A stretch of DNA of 35,843 nucleotides from Chitinophaga pinensis. GTDB taxonomy: Bacteria > Bacteroidota > Bacteroidia > Flavobacteriales > Flavobacteriaceae. The stretch spans positions 1-35,843 of the forward strand of contig CAMCDQ010000021.1 of NCBI GenBank assembly GCA_945873505.1, in the 5' to 3' direction. Every line of letters begins with the position of its first letter. Position 1 is the first letter of the stretch. This document shows positions 17,855-26,249 of this stretch, piece by piece. Under the pieces are notes generated by a model. It was not told where the DNA came from, did no database searches, and was given only the letters and a program-made list of their open reading frames with translations. The position numbers were made by a program, and so were the translations under genes.

Positions 17855-20494
17855 CTACTTCACAAAATCAATAGCTTTTTCTAAAGCTTCTGGGATTCCA
17901 GCGGTATTTTTTCCTCCAGCAGTTGCAAAGAAAGGTTGTCCACCACCGCCACCTTGAATAAATTTACCTAATTCCCGAACTACATTGCCAGCGTTCAAGG
18001 CTTTTTCGGCAACCAATTCTTTAGAAATATAACAACTAACTGTTGGTTTTCCTTCTTCGGCTGTTGCTAAAACTACAAATACATTTGTTCCTAAAGTTCC
18101 TAATTCGTATGCCAAATCTTTTGTACCATTTGGATCTAAATCCACTTGTTTTGCAAGAAATTGAATTCCGTTTATTAGTAAGATTTCAGCTGTTAAAACA
18201 ACTTTCATATTTTTGACTTTCTCTTTAACAAAAACCTCCATTTGTTTTGAAAGTTTTGCGTTATCGTCTTGTAAAGATTGAACTGCTTTCAAAATATCTT
18301 GTGGATTTTTCAACGCATCTTTTACTTCATTCAACGTGTTTTCATAGGATGCAAAATGTGCTTTTACAGCATCACTTGTAATGGCTTCTATGCGACGAAT
18401 TCCAGCAGCAACTGCGCCTTCAGAAATAATCTTGAAATGCCAGATTTCGGCTGTGTTTTTCACGTGGATTCCACCACACAATTCCATACTTTCGCCAAAT
18501 TTTATTGCGCGCACTTCATCCCCATATTTTTCTCCAAAAAGCGCCATTGCGCCTTCTGAAACTGCTTGTGCAAATGGGATATTTCTACGTTCTATTAATG
18601 GTAATTGCTCTTGAATTCTTGCATTTACAAAATCTTCTACTTGTTGTAATTCGGTTTCTGTCATTTTTGCAAAATGCGAAAAGTCAAAACGCAAATAATT
18701 TGGATTAACCAAAGACCCTTTTTGTTCTACGTGCGTTCCCAAAACTCTTCGTAAAGCTTGATGCATCAAATGCGTTGCCGAGTGATTTCTTGAAGATAAG
18801 CTTCTTAAATCTTGGTTTACTTTGGCCATAAAACTAGCGTTTACGTTTTCAGGCAGCTTTTTAGCCAAATGCAAAATCAAGTTGTTTTCTTTTTTGGTGT
18901 CAATGATTTCTATGGATTCGTTTGCTGAAACCAAAGTACCTTTATCTCCAACTTGACCACCACCTTCAGGATAAAAAGGCGTGTTATTTAAAACAATTTG
19001 GAATAAAACACCGTCTTTTTTACTGTCGATTTTACGAAAACGAGTGATTTTTACATCATTTTCAGCTAAATCGTACCCTACAAATGTTTCTGTATTACCT
19101 TGTGCTAATAAAGTCCAATCTTCTGTTGAAACTTCTGATGCAGCACGAGATCGAGTTTTTTGTTCGAGCATCGCTTTATCAAAACCAGCTTCGTCCAATT
19201 CAAGCCCTCTTTCTCTTAATATCAATGCCGTTAAATCGATTGGAAAACCAAAAGTATCGTATAATTCGAATGCTTTTTTACCTTCAACTTCTGTTGGTCT
19301 TGTCGTAGTTGTAGTTGTAGTAATTACATTTTCTAACAATTGTAATCCTTGATCTAATGTTCTTAAAAAAGAATTTTCTTCTTCCCGAATTACATTCATA
19401 ACCAAGTTTTTCTGAGCAATAATTTCTGGAAACGAACTTCCCATTTGAGCGCTCAAGGTTTCTACTAATTGAAATATAAAAGCTTCTTTAGAATTCAAAA
19501 ATGTAAATCCGTACCGAATAGCGCGACGCAGAATTCTACGAATTACATATCCTGCACCCGTATTGGAAGGCAATTGTCCATCTGCAATTGCAAAAGCAAC
19601 GGCACGAACGTGATCGGCAATAACGCGAATGGCGATATTGATTTTTTCTTGTTCGTCGTCTTTGGCTTTTACTGTGTATTTTGCCCCTGTAATTTTCTCA
19701 ATGTGTTGGATAATTGGAGAGAATACATCGGTATCATAATTGGACTGAACTCCTTGCAAAACCATGCACAAACGTTCAAAACCCATTCCAGTATCCACGT
19801 GTTGTGCTGTTAATTTCTCCAAAGAACCGTCCGCTTTACGGTTGAATTCCATAAATACGTTGTTCCAAATTTCCACTACGTGCGGATGGTCGTTGTTGAC
19901 TAAATCCTTTCCTGATATTTTTGTTTTTTCTTCGGCTGAACGAATGTCAACGTGAATTTCTGAACAAGGACCACAAGGGCCTTGCTCGCCCATTTCCCAA
20001 AAATTGTCTTTTTTGTTTCCAAGAATAATTCGGTCTTCAGAAATTAAGGTTTTCCAAATATCATAGGCTTCTTGATCAAAAGGAACATTTTCATCTGGAT
20101 TTCCTTCGAAAACAGAAACATAAAGAATGTCTTTTGGAATTTTATAAACTTCGGTTAATAATTCCCAAGCCCAATTTATGGCTTCTTTTTTGAAATAATC
20201 ACCAAATGACCAGTTTCCCAGCATTTCGAACATGGTATGGTGGTAGGTATCAATTCCTACTTCCTCTAAATCATTATGTTTTCCTGAAACACGAAGACAT
20301 TTTTGGGTATCGGCAATCCTATTACTTTTTGGAATTGCGTTACCTAAAAAATATTCTTTAAACTGCGCCATTCCTGAATTATTGAACATCAAAGTTGGAT
20401 CATCTTTTAAAACGATTGGCGCGGATGGAACTATTAAATGTCCTTTGCTTTCAAAAAAATCTAAAAATTGTTTTCTTACGTCTTGTGATTTCAT
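17855..20494 (-). CDS. alaS: Alanyl-tRNA synthetase
   Basis: It charges tRNA-Ala. The 879 residues match the family (about 875). The N-terminal catalytic core has [19 protein letters not shown] and [17 protein letters not shown]. The editing domain carries [18 protein letters not shown] near residue 570 and [12 protein letters not shown] near 670, the zinc/hydrolysis residues. The C-terminal C-Ala domain ends in [14 protein letters not shown]. Around residue 385 there is a run of seven threonine codons alternating ACT/ACA, a small microsatellite in an otherwise ordinary linker. The start codon is preceded by an 8-bp repeat array. Confidence 0.97.
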   Translation of the reverse strand: MKSQDVRKQFLDFFESKGHLIVPSAPIVLKDDPTLMFNNSGMAQFKEYFLGNAIPKSNRIADTQKCLRVSGKHNDLEEVGIDTYHHTMFEMLGNWSFGDYFKKEAINWAWELLTEVYKIPKDILYVSVFEGNPDENVPFDQEAYDIWKTLISEDRIILGNKKDNFWEMGEQGPCGPCSEIHVDIRSAEEKTKISGKDLVNNDHPHVVEIWNNVFMEFNRKADGSLEKLTAQHVDTGMGFERLCMVLQGVQSNYDTDVFSPIIQHIEKITGAKYTVKAKDDEQEKINIAIRVIADHVRAVAFAIADGQLPSNTGAGYVIRRILRRAIRYGFTFLNSKEAFIFQLVETLSAQMGSSFPEIIAQKNLVMNVIREEENSFLRTLDQGLQLLENVITTTTTTTRPTEVEGKKAFELYDTFGFPIDLTALILRERGLELDEAGFDKAMLEQKTRSRAASEVSTEDWTLLAQGNTETFVGYDLAENDVKITRFRKIDSKKDGVLFQIVLNNTPFYPEGGGQVGDKGTLVSANESIEIIDTKKENNLILHLAKKLPENVNASFMAKVNQDLRSLSSRNHSATHLMHQALRRVLGTHVEQKGSLVNPNYLRFDFSHFAKMTETELQQVEDFVNARIQEQLPLIERRNIPFAQAVSEGAMALFGEKYGDEVRAIKFGESMELCGGIHVKNTAEIWHFKIISEGAVAAGIRRIEAITSDAVKAHFASYENTLNEVKDALKNPQDILKAVQSLQDDNAKLSKQMEVFVKEKVKNMKVVLTAEILLINGIQFLAKQVDLDPNGTKDLAYELGTLGTNVFVVLATAEEGKPTVSCYISKELVAEKALNAGNVVRELGKFIQGGGGGQPFFATAGGKNTAGIPEALEKAIDFVK

Positions 20495-20503
20495 TGTTAT
20501 TGT

Positions 20504-20535
20504 TTAATCGGTTATTTGGTTAATTGGTTAATTGG
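20504..20535 (-). repeat. 8-bp tandem array before alaS
   Basis: Four consecutive 8-base units read TTAATCGG, TTATTTGG, TTAATTGG, TTAATTGG on the plus strand, ending 9 bp from the alaS ATG. The last two are identical. Such an array can change length by slippage in the leader of an essential gene. Confidence 0.75.
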
Positions 20536-20578
20536 TTTTCATATGAACGAATACTCAAATCAACGGATTAACGTTTTT

Positions 20579-20720
20579 GCCCCAGATAGCAGTGGAAAGC
20601 TTCGAGATTTTGAAATTTATTTTTTCTTGAGCTGGCAGAGCGACCAAAAGAAGCTCCTGCTGGCTCGTAGAAAAAAAGATTTCAAAACGAGAACTTGCAA
20701 CGGAAAGCTGGAATAGGCAC
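20579..20720 (+). repeat. Dispersed GGAAAGC repeat, copy 2, with long hairpin
   Basis: The head GCCCCAGATAGCAGT and GGAAAGC (20594-20600) are followed by a long imperfect hairpin: arms at 20601-20638 and 20657-20693 pair along about 37 positions with a loop of 18 bases. A second GGAAAGC (20702-20708) and TGGAATAG close the element. Copy 1 lies at 13271-13361 with a much shorter hairpin. Confidence 0.65.
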
Positions 20721-20783
20721 ATAAAATAGTGTTAAAAAAAGCGGGGAACTACTGAAACATTTACTAAATTTGTTTCTCCAACG

Positions 20784-20815
20784 CTTTGTAAATTTATAAA
20801 ACTTATTTTACAAAG
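20784..20815. promoter_or_regulatory. Inverted repeat upstream of the M23 peptidase gene
   Basis: CTTTGTAAA (20784-20792) and TTTACAAAG (20807-20815) are perfect inverted copies spaced by 14 bp, 25 bp before the start codon. The layout fits a dimeric regulator site; there is no T run, so it is not a terminator. Confidence 0.4.
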
Positions 20816-20840
20816 TGCAAAAATAGCATATTTTTAAAAC

Positions 20841-21818
20841 ATGGCGAAGGTAAAATATTATTACGACACAGAAAGTTTGGCATATAAAATTATTACTCCT
20901 TTAAAAAGAAGGAGTTTTGCTTATTTTATGCTGTTTTTGTTGGCTTCGTCATTATTTGGATTTTTGGCATTTGTAGTTTTATTGAACATCCCTTTTTTTG
21001 AAACACCCAAAGACAAGATTCAAGCGCGAGAAATTGAGAATTTGAAGATTAGATATGGCATTTTGAATCGGAAAATGGACCAAGTTGATGAAGTTTTAAA
21101 TTCTATTGAAGAGCGCGATAATAATTTGTATCGTGCTTATTTTAACTCTTCGCCAATTTCTGAATCAGACAGAAAGGCAGTTTTTGGGAGCAAAAATAGA
21201 TACAAGAATTTGGAAGGTTATGACAATTCAGAATTGGTGGTGAATACGACAAAACGTGTTGATGTGCTCTCAAAACAACTAGTAGTTCAGTCGAAATCGT
21301 TAGATGAAATTTTGAAATTAGCAAAAAGTAAGGAGAAATTATTGGCTGCTATTCCAGCAATTCAACCTGTGAGAAATGAGAATTTGAAGCGAATGGCATC
21401 GGGTTTTGGGTATAGAAGTGATCCGTTTACTAAGGCGCGGAAATTTCACGAAGGAATGGATTTTACTGCCAGAATGGGAACTCCTGTATTTGCAACTGGT
21501 GACGGGTTTGTAGTTAGGGCGGATAATGCCGCCTCTGGATTTGGAAATCACATAGTTATTCGGCACGGTTTTGGTTACGAAACTTTGTATGCACATTTGA
21601 GTAGATATAAAGCTCGCGTTGGGAAACGGGTAAAACGCGGAGATATTATCGGTTATGTAGGAAGCACAGGGCGTTCGGAAGCGCCACACTTGCATTATGA
21701 GGTTCATAAAAATGGTGATGTGGTGAATCCTTTGAATTTTTATTATGGAAATATTTCAGCGGCAGAATATGTTGCTATTTCAAAAATTGCGAATCAAGAA
21801 AATCAATCTTTAGACTAA
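20841..21818 (+). CDS. M23 family metallopeptidase (membrane-anchored LytM-type)
   Basis: A predicted peptidoglycan endopeptidase or an activator of one. Residues about 27-49 form a single transmembrane helix, so the rest faces the periplasm. Residues about 58-175 are helical and likely coiled coil. The M23 domain (about 185-300) keeps the zinc ligands: His203 and Asp207 in FHEGMDF, and His285 in HLHYEV, with His283 also conserved. All needed residues are present, so it may be active. The stop overlaps the start of the MerR-type gene by one base (TAATG), which implies coupled translation. Confidence 0.92.
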   Translation: MAKVKYYYDTESLAYKIITPLKRRSFAYFMLFLLASSLFGFLAFVVLLNIPFFETPKDKIQAREIENLKIRYGILNRKMDQVDEVLNSIEERDNNLYRAYFNSSPISESDRKAVFGSKNRYKNLEGYDNSELVVNTTKRVDVLSKQLVVQSKSLDEILKLAKSKEKLLAAIPAIQPVRNENLKRMASGFGYRSDPFTKARKFHEGMDFTARMGTPVFATGDGFVVRADNAASGFGNHIVIRHGFGYETLYAHLSRYKARVGKRVKRGDIIGYVGSTGRSEAPHLHYEVHKNGDVVNPLNFYYGNISAAEYVAISKIANQENQSLD

Positions 21819-22150
21819 TGCATATAGAGTTATCAGCGGACAAAAGGTATTACAGCATTGGCGAATTGGCCAAAGCGTTTGATGTAAACGCGTCATTAAT
21901 TCGTTTTTGGGATAAGGAATTTGACATTCTGAAACCTAAGAAAAACGCAAAAGGCAATAGAATGTTTACGCCCGAAGACGTGACAAATTTAAAATTGATA
22001 TTTCATTTGGTTAAAGAACGGGGATTTACATTGGAAGGTGCCAAAACCCATTTGAAAGAAGGTCAGAAAAAAACCATGGATAAATATGAAATTATCAGCA
22101 AATTGGAAAGCATAAAAATGCAGTTAAATGCGATTAAATTAGAATTATAA
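21818..22150 (+). CDS. MerR family transcriptional regulator
   Basis: A 110-residue DNA-binding protein. The start KRYYSIGELAKAFDVNASLIRFWDKEF is a MerR helix-turn-helix, followed by the wing KPKKNAKGNRMFTPEDVTNLKLIFHLVKERGFTLEGAKTHL. The C-terminus is a short coiled coil (KLESIKMQLNAIKLEL) for dimerisation. There is no cysteine, so metal or redox sensing of the classical MerR kind is unlikely. It is translationally coupled to the M23 peptidase gene; its targets are unknown, and cell-wall or lemA genes nearby are only a guess. Confidence 0.9.
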   Translation: MHIELSADKRYYSIGELAKAFDVNASLIRFWDKEFDILKPKKNAKGNRMFTPEDVTNLKLIFHLVKERGFTLEGAKTHLKEGQKKTMDKYEIISKLESIKMQLNAIKLEL

Positions 22151-22154
22151 ATAC

Positions 22155-22193
22155 GTCGAAAGTTTTAATGTCGTAAAGTCAAAAGTCTCGAAA
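22155..22193 (+). repeat. Degenerate GTC-repeat array after the MerR-type gene
   Basis: Units of 7 to 9 bases begin with GT, for example GTCGAAA (22155), GTCGTAAA (22170) and GTCAAAA (22178). It lies just upstream of a second 7-bp array. Confidence 0.5.
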
Positions 22194-22212
22194 TAGTAAA
22201 AAAAAACAATTA

Positions 22213-22247
22213 AAAATCAAACACTAAAAATTAAACACTAAAATTAA
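22213..22247 (+). repeat. 7-bp repeat array before lemA
   Basis: Five 7-base units, including AACACTA twice (22220 and 22234), give a 14-bp double repeat that ends 7 bp before the lemA ATG. Confidence 0.6.
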
Positions 22248-22254
22248 CAAAACT

Positions 22255-23067
22255 ATGAAACTATTAAGCAAAGTATTAATTTCAATCGGAGTAATCGTAT
22301 TACTTTATGCACTAACAATGAGTCAAGATCTTAAAAGTCTAGTAAACCATGACAAACAAAATTATATTATAATTTCAGGAATTATTTTGATAATTGGTTT
22401 TGGTCTATTTTTATTTGATAAACAAAATGCTATCACAAATCCTCAAATAGTGGCCCAACATTCTAATTATGAAACAACGTTTAAAAAATTTTTACCTTGG
22501 ATTATTGTAGCAGTAATAGTAATTGGAATTTACAGCTGGTCGGCTGGGATTTATAACAAAGCGGTAAGTTACGAACAAGATATTAAAGAAAGTTGGGGTA
22601 ATGTTCAAACATCATATCAACGAAGAAATGATTTGATTGGAAACTTAGTTAACACTGTAAAAGGAGCTGCGGATTTTGAAAAAAGCACTTTGACTGCTGT
22701 TATTGAAGCACGTGCCAAAGCAACTGCGGTGACTATTGACCCGACAAATATTTCACCTGAACAATTGGCCGCATTCAATAAAGTGCAATCGGGAGTTAGT
22801 TCTTCTTTGTCACGTTTATTAGTTTCAGTTGAAAAATATCCTGACTTGAAAGCCAACGAAAACTTCTTGAAATTGCAAGACGAATTGGCAAGTACAGAAA
22901 ACCAAATTTTGACAGCAAGAACGCGTTTCAATGAAGCGGTGAAACCTTATAACAATAACATAAATACTTTCCCAAGAAATATTTTAGCTGGTTTTTATGG
23001 TTTGAAAGAAAAACCTTATTTCGAGGCTTCTGTTGGTGCTGAAAAACCGGTTGAAGTAAAATTCTAA
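22255..23067 (+). CDS. LemA family protein with an extra N-terminal membrane region
   Basis: A membrane protein of unknown function, 270 residues. LemA proteins are usually about 190 residues with one N-terminal helix followed by a long helical domain. Here the canonical helix (about 82-100, PWIIVAVIVIGIYSWSAGIYN) and LemA domain (SYEQDIKESWGNVQTSYQRRNDLIGNLVNTV onward) are preceded by about 75 residues with two further predicted helices (about 5-23 and 40-56). There is no in-frame ATG at the canonical position, so the extension appears real. It sits with two TPM-domain genes, a frequent pairing. Confidence 0.88.
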   Translation: MKLLSKVLISIGVIVLLYALTMSQDLKSLVNHDKQNYIIISGIILIIGFGLFLFDKQNAITNPQIVAQHSNYETTFKKFLPWIIVAVIVIGIYSWSAGIYNKAVSYEQDIKESWGNVQTSYQRRNDLIGNLVNTVKGAADFEKSTLTAVIEARAKATAVTIDPTNISPEQLAAFNKVQSGVSSSLSRLLVSVEKYPDLKANENFLKLQDELASTENQILTARTRFNEAVKPYNNNINTFPRNILAGFYGLKEKPYFEASVGAEKPVEVKF

Positions 23068-23071
23068 AGAT

Positions 23072-23181
23072 CTAACACAGATTTCCACAGATTAAAAATT
23101 TGCGGAAAAATAAAATAACTAACTCAGATTTCTAAAATTATTACAGATTAGAATTTGTGATAATTCGTGAAATTTGTGTTC
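23072..23181. repeat. Imperfect inverted repeat between lemA and the first TPM gene
   Basis: AACACAGATTTCCACAGATT near 23074 can pair imperfectly with AATTCGTGAAATTTGTGTT near 23162-23180, and ACAGATT/CAGATTT words recur between them. It looks like a dispersed intergenic element of the lineage and ends about 15 bp before the ATG. Confidence 0.45.
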
Positions 23182-23195
23182 AAAAAAGAAAAATA

Positions 23196-23630
23196 ATGTC
23201 AAAAGAAGTTTTTTTAACCAATGAAGAAGAACAAGAAATTGTTGCTGCTATTAGTATGGCGGAAAAAGAAACTTCTGGCGAGATTAGAGTTCATATAGAA
23301 AAAACAACTTCCAAAGTTCCTTATGACAGGGCTTTGGAAGTTTTTGAAGAATTAAAAATGCACCAAACAGACCTCAAAAATGGGGTTTTGATTTATTTGG
23401 CTGTAGATGATAAGACATTTGTAATTTGCGGTGACAAGGGGATTCACGATATTGTCGGGGATGATTTTTGGGAAAGCACAAAAAATGCAATGGCGGGTCA
23501 ATTCAAAAATGGTAATTTCAAGCAAGGTTTGATTGACGGGATTGTTAAAGCTGGGAATAAATTAAGTACCTATTTTCCATACGAAGCGGGAGATACAAAC
23601 GAATTGTCAAACGAAATTTCAAAAGGATAA
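23196..23630 (+). CDS. TPM domain protein (soluble)
   Basis: A 144-residue protein beginning MSKEVFLTNEEEQEIVAAI. The TPM domain runs almost the whole length: ETSGEIRVHIEKT, LKNGVLIYLAVDDKTFVICGDKGIHDIVGDDFW and MAGQFKNGNFKQGLIDGI are its usual blocks. No signal peptide or membrane segment is seen, so it is cytoplasmic or peripheral. I chose the ATG at 23196 over an upstream in-frame GTG (23157), because the extra 13 codons lie in an intergenic repeat. Its stop overlaps the next start by one base (TAATG). Confidence 0.85.
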   Translation: MSKEVFLTNEEEQEIVAAISMAEKETSGEIRVHIEKTTSKVPYDRALEVFEELKMHQTDLKNGVLIYLAVDDKTFVICGDKGIHDIVGDDFWESTKNAMAGQFKNGNFKQGLIDGIVKAGNKLSTYFPYEAGDTNELSNEISKG

Positions 23631-24424
23631 TGGCTTTATACAAAATTAATATTCCGGTTTTTCTAAAAATTATTGTTTGTATATTTTTTACACAAATCAG
23701 TTTTGGGCAATTTACGATACCCGAAAAACCAGAATTTCAGACTTCTGTTTACGATTATGCCAATGTTTTGAGCGCTACTGAAAAAGCCCAATTAGAAGAG
23801 AAACTTGTTCGGTATTCTGATTCTACCACAACGCAAATTGTTGTGATAACGATTGAAAGTTTAAAAGGAGAAGACATTGGGATTTTGACTCCAAAATGGG
23901 GACAAACCTGGGGAATTGGTGGGACATCAAAAAACGATAACGGAGTTCTTATTCTAATGGCAAAAGCCGAAAGAAAAATATGGATTTCAGCAGGTTATGG
24001 ACTTGAAGACCGACTTTCGGCTGGTATTGGAGGAGAAATTACAAGAAATATTATAGTCCCAGAATTCAAAGCTGGAAATTATTATAGTGGCTTAGACAAC
24101 GGAACAACTGCAATAATTGATGTTTGTAAAGGAAAATACAAAGGAAAAAGAAATGAAAATAAGAAAGAAGGATTTCCAGCTTTACCCCTAATTATTATAG
24201 TAATCATTATTTTAGCACTAATTTCTAGAAGCAAAAAAAATGGAGGAAATTCTGGCAGTTCAAACGGCGGTCCGAGCTTTTTAGATATTATTATCTTGAG
24301 TAGTTTAGCAGGCGGACGAGGTTCTGGTGGATTTGGCGGTGGCTCATCAGGAGGCGGCGGCGGATTTGGCGGTGGCTTCGGCGGCGGTGGATTCTCGGGA
24401 GGTGGTTCGGGAGGTGGATGGTAA
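23630..24424 (+). CDS. TPM domain protein with Gly-rich tail (YgcG type)
   Basis: A 264-residue envelope protein. Residues 1 to about 26 form a signal peptide (FLKIIVCIFFTQISFG). The TPM domain (about 38-165) has YDYANVLSATEKAQLEEKL, TTTQIVVITIESLKG and ISAGYGLEDRLSAGIGGEI. A transmembrane helix (LPLIIIVIIILALIS, about 187-202) follows, then a Gly/Ser tail rich in GGG and GGFGGG repeats to the end. The order of signal, TPM, membrane helix and glycine tail is the common YgcG-like layout. It is coupled to the first TPM gene and follows lemA. Confidence 0.9.
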   Translation: MALYKINIPVFLKIIVCIFFTQISFGQFTIPEKPEFQTSVYDYANVLSATEKAQLEEKLVRYSDSTTTQIVVITIESLKGEDIGILTPKWGQTWGIGGTSKNDNGVLILMAKAERKIWISAGYGLEDRLSAGIGGEITRNIIVPEFKAGNYYSGLDNGTTAIIDVCKGKYKGKRNENKKEGFPALPLIIIVIIILALISRSKKNGGNSGSSNGGPSFLDIIILSSLAGGRGSGGFGGGSSGGGGGFGGGFGGGGFSGGGSGGGW

Positions 24425-24445
24425 AATATTTTTTAAATACCAGCC

Positions 24446-24474
24446 AAAAAAAGAGCCTTGATTGCTCAAGACTC
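24446..24474 (-). terminator. Terminator after leuB
   Basis: On the minus strand a stem GAG-x-CTTGA / TCAAG-x-CTC (24453-24474, one mismatch, 4-base loop) is followed by seven T. It ends the leuACDB transcript. Confidence 0.7.
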
Positions 24475-24511
24475 CTTTCCCCTAAAAAACTAAAACTAAC
24501 TAAAACTATTT

Positions 24512-25633
24512 TTAAAAAAATATGGATTTTCCCAAATTTATATTTTCGTGATTGATATAACCATTTGATTCTTCACTATTTACAATGGTACTTGCAATTG
24601 CATCTCCTACATAATTGGTTCCATAATTTCTAATGGCATTCAAATCGGGTGTTACGATATTGAATTCCAATGCTTTTTCGACTGCTTTTTTAATACTTTC
24701 CGATTCAGCAAAAAGCCCAAAATGATCCAATAACATTGCAGCACTCAAAATTGCAGCAATTGGATTGGCAATATCCTTTCCTGTTGCTTGTGGATATGAA
24801 CCGTGAATGGGTTCAAACATAGCGCATTTATCACCTACCGATGCAGAAGCCAATAATCCTATCGAACCACCAATTACACTTCCTTCATCTGAGATAATAT
24901 CTCCAAATAAATTTTCGGTAAGAATAACATCAAATTGTTTTGGGTTCAAAATCATTTGCATTGCTGCGTTATCTACAAATAGAAAATCAAGAGCTACTTC
25001 TGGATATTCTTTAGCGATATTGGTTACCACTCGACGCCATAATCTTGAAGTTTCAAGAACATTTGCTTTGTCAACAAGTGTGACTTTCTTTCTTCTTGTC
25101 AATGCCGATTTAAATGCTAAATGTGCAATTCGTTCAATTTCCATTTGAGAATATTCACACAAATCAGACGCTACTGTTCCGTCAGCACTTAATTTTTTCT
25201 CGCCAAAATAAATTCCACCTGTGAGTTCCCGATAAATAACCATATCTGTTCCTTCAATGATGTAGCGTTTTAATGGCGATTTGTCAATCAATGTTTCATA
25301 CGCTTTTATTGGGCGAATATTCGCATACAAACCCAACACTTTTCTCAATTTGAGTAATCCTTGTTCGGGACGCACTTTTGCATCTGGATTGTTATCGTAT
25401 TTTGGATCGCCAATAGCTCCAAACAAAACAGCATCTGAACTTTCACAAATTGCAATTGTTGCATCTGGCAAAGGGTTTCCTGTTTGATCAATTGCGATTG
25501 CACCCACTAAAGCTTCTTCAAAATCAAATGAATGATCAAATCTTTTTCCGATAGCTTTCAGTACTTTTACGGCTTGATTTGTAACTTCTGGTCCAATTCC
25601 GTCTCCTGTTAATAATGCGATTTTCAATTTCAT
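24512..25633 (-). CDS. leuB: 3-isopropylmalate dehydrogenase
   Basis: It oxidises and decarboxylates 3-isopropylmalate with NAD+, the last dedicated step to leucine's keto acid. The 373 residues are close to the usual 350-370. LLTGDGIGPEV at the start, RELTGGIYFG in the substrate-contact region, DKANVLETSRLWR and NLFGDIISDEGSVIGGSIGLLASAS are signature blocks. It is last in leuACDB, 12 bp after leuD, with a terminator beyond. Confidence 0.97.
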   Translation of the reverse strand: MKLKIALLTGDGIGPEVTNQAVKVLKAIGKRFDHSFDFEEALVGAIAIDQTGNPLPDATIAICESSDAVLFGAIGDPKYDNNPDAKVRPEQGLLKLRKVLGLYANIRPIKAYETLIDKSPLKRYIIEGTDMVIYRELTGGIYFGEKKLSADGTVASDLCEYSQMEIERIAHLAFKSALTRRKKVTLVDKANVLETSRLWRRVVTNIAKEYPEVALDFLFVDNAAMQMILNPKQFDVILTENLFGDIISDEGSVIGGSIGLLASASVGDKCAMFEPIHGSYPQATGKDIANPIAAILSAAMLLDHFGLFAESESIKKAVEKALEFNIVTPDLNAIRNYGTNYVGDAIASTIVNSEESNGYINHENINLGKSIFF

Positions 25634-25645
25634 AACATCCCTGTT

Positions 25646-26248
25646 TTATGCTTGTACTTCTGTTATTTTCCCTTTTTCAAAGGCTTCAATTTTATCTTTA
25701 GTATTGATTAAAAAATCAATATCGTCAAATCCATTTATCATACAAATTTTCTTGTAAGCATCTATTTCAAAATGAGCAATCAAAGCAGAATTTTCAACTG
25801 CAATAGTTTGTTCTTCTAAATTGACACATAAATTCGTACTTGGATTTTCTTGAATTATGGTTGTAATTTCTTTCAAAAATTCGGGCGAAACCAATATTGG
25901 TAACAAACCGTTATTTAAAGCATTTCCTTTGAAAATATCTGCAAAATAACTCGACACAATTACTTTAAATCCATAATCGGCTAATGCCCAAGCAGCGTGT
26001 TCACGGCTACTTCCACAGCCAAAATTATCACCTGCAACCAAAATAGTGCCAAAATATTTTTTGTCATTTAATGCAAATGACGTAATAATTTCATCCTTAT
26101 CGTCAAATCTCCAATCTCTAAATAAGTTGTTTCCAAAACCAATTTTATCTGTTACTTTCAAGAATCTTGCAGGAATAATTTGATCGGTATCTATGTTTTC
26201 AATTGGTAATGGAACCGCAGTTGTAACTAATTTTATAAACTTTTCCAT
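25646..26248 (-). CDS. leuD: 3-isopropylmalate dehydratase, small subunit
   Basis: The small subunit of isopropylmalate isomerase, which works with LeuC. The 200 residues match the family. [13 protein letters not shown] (19-31) and [17 protein letters not shown] (73-89) are the conserved swivelling-domain motifs. It starts one base after the leuC stop, so the two subunits are coupled for equal synthesis. Confidence 0.96.
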   Translation of the reverse strand: MEKFIKLVTTAVPLPIENIDTDQIIPARFLKVTDKIGFGNNLFRDWRFDDKDEIITSFALNDKKYFGTILVAGDNFGCGSSREHAAWALADYGFKVIVSSYFADIFKGNALNNGLLPILVSPEFLKEITTIIQENPSTNLCVNLEEQTIAVENSALIAHFEIDAYKKICMINGFDDIDFLINTKDKIEAFEKGKITEVQA

Positions 26249-26249
26249 A

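Larger units (their letters stand above)
20495..20840. other. 346-bp gap between alaS and the M23 peptidase gene; no gene seen
   Basis: The two genes diverge from this gap. It holds, in order, an 8-bp repeat array next to alaS, copy 2 of the dispersed GGAAAGC repeat with a long hairpin, a TAAATTTG box at 20765-20772 on the plus strand, and a 9-bp inverted repeat. A 66-codon open frame across the repeat is judged not to be a gene. Confidence 0.7.

Noticed and set aside
18278..19955. Several plus-strand open frames of 60-120 codons opposite alaS
   Set aside because: They are antisense shadows of a conserved gene with no independent motif or promoter.
20516..20716. Open frame of 66 codons between alaS and the M23 peptidase gene
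   Set aside because: It spans the dispersed repeat and its hairpin, uses a non-ATG start within the 8-bp array, and has no protein-like character.
23157..23195. Upstream GTG start for the first TPM protein
   Set aside because: The extra codons come from an intergenic repeat, while the ATG at 23196 starts the conserved protein.
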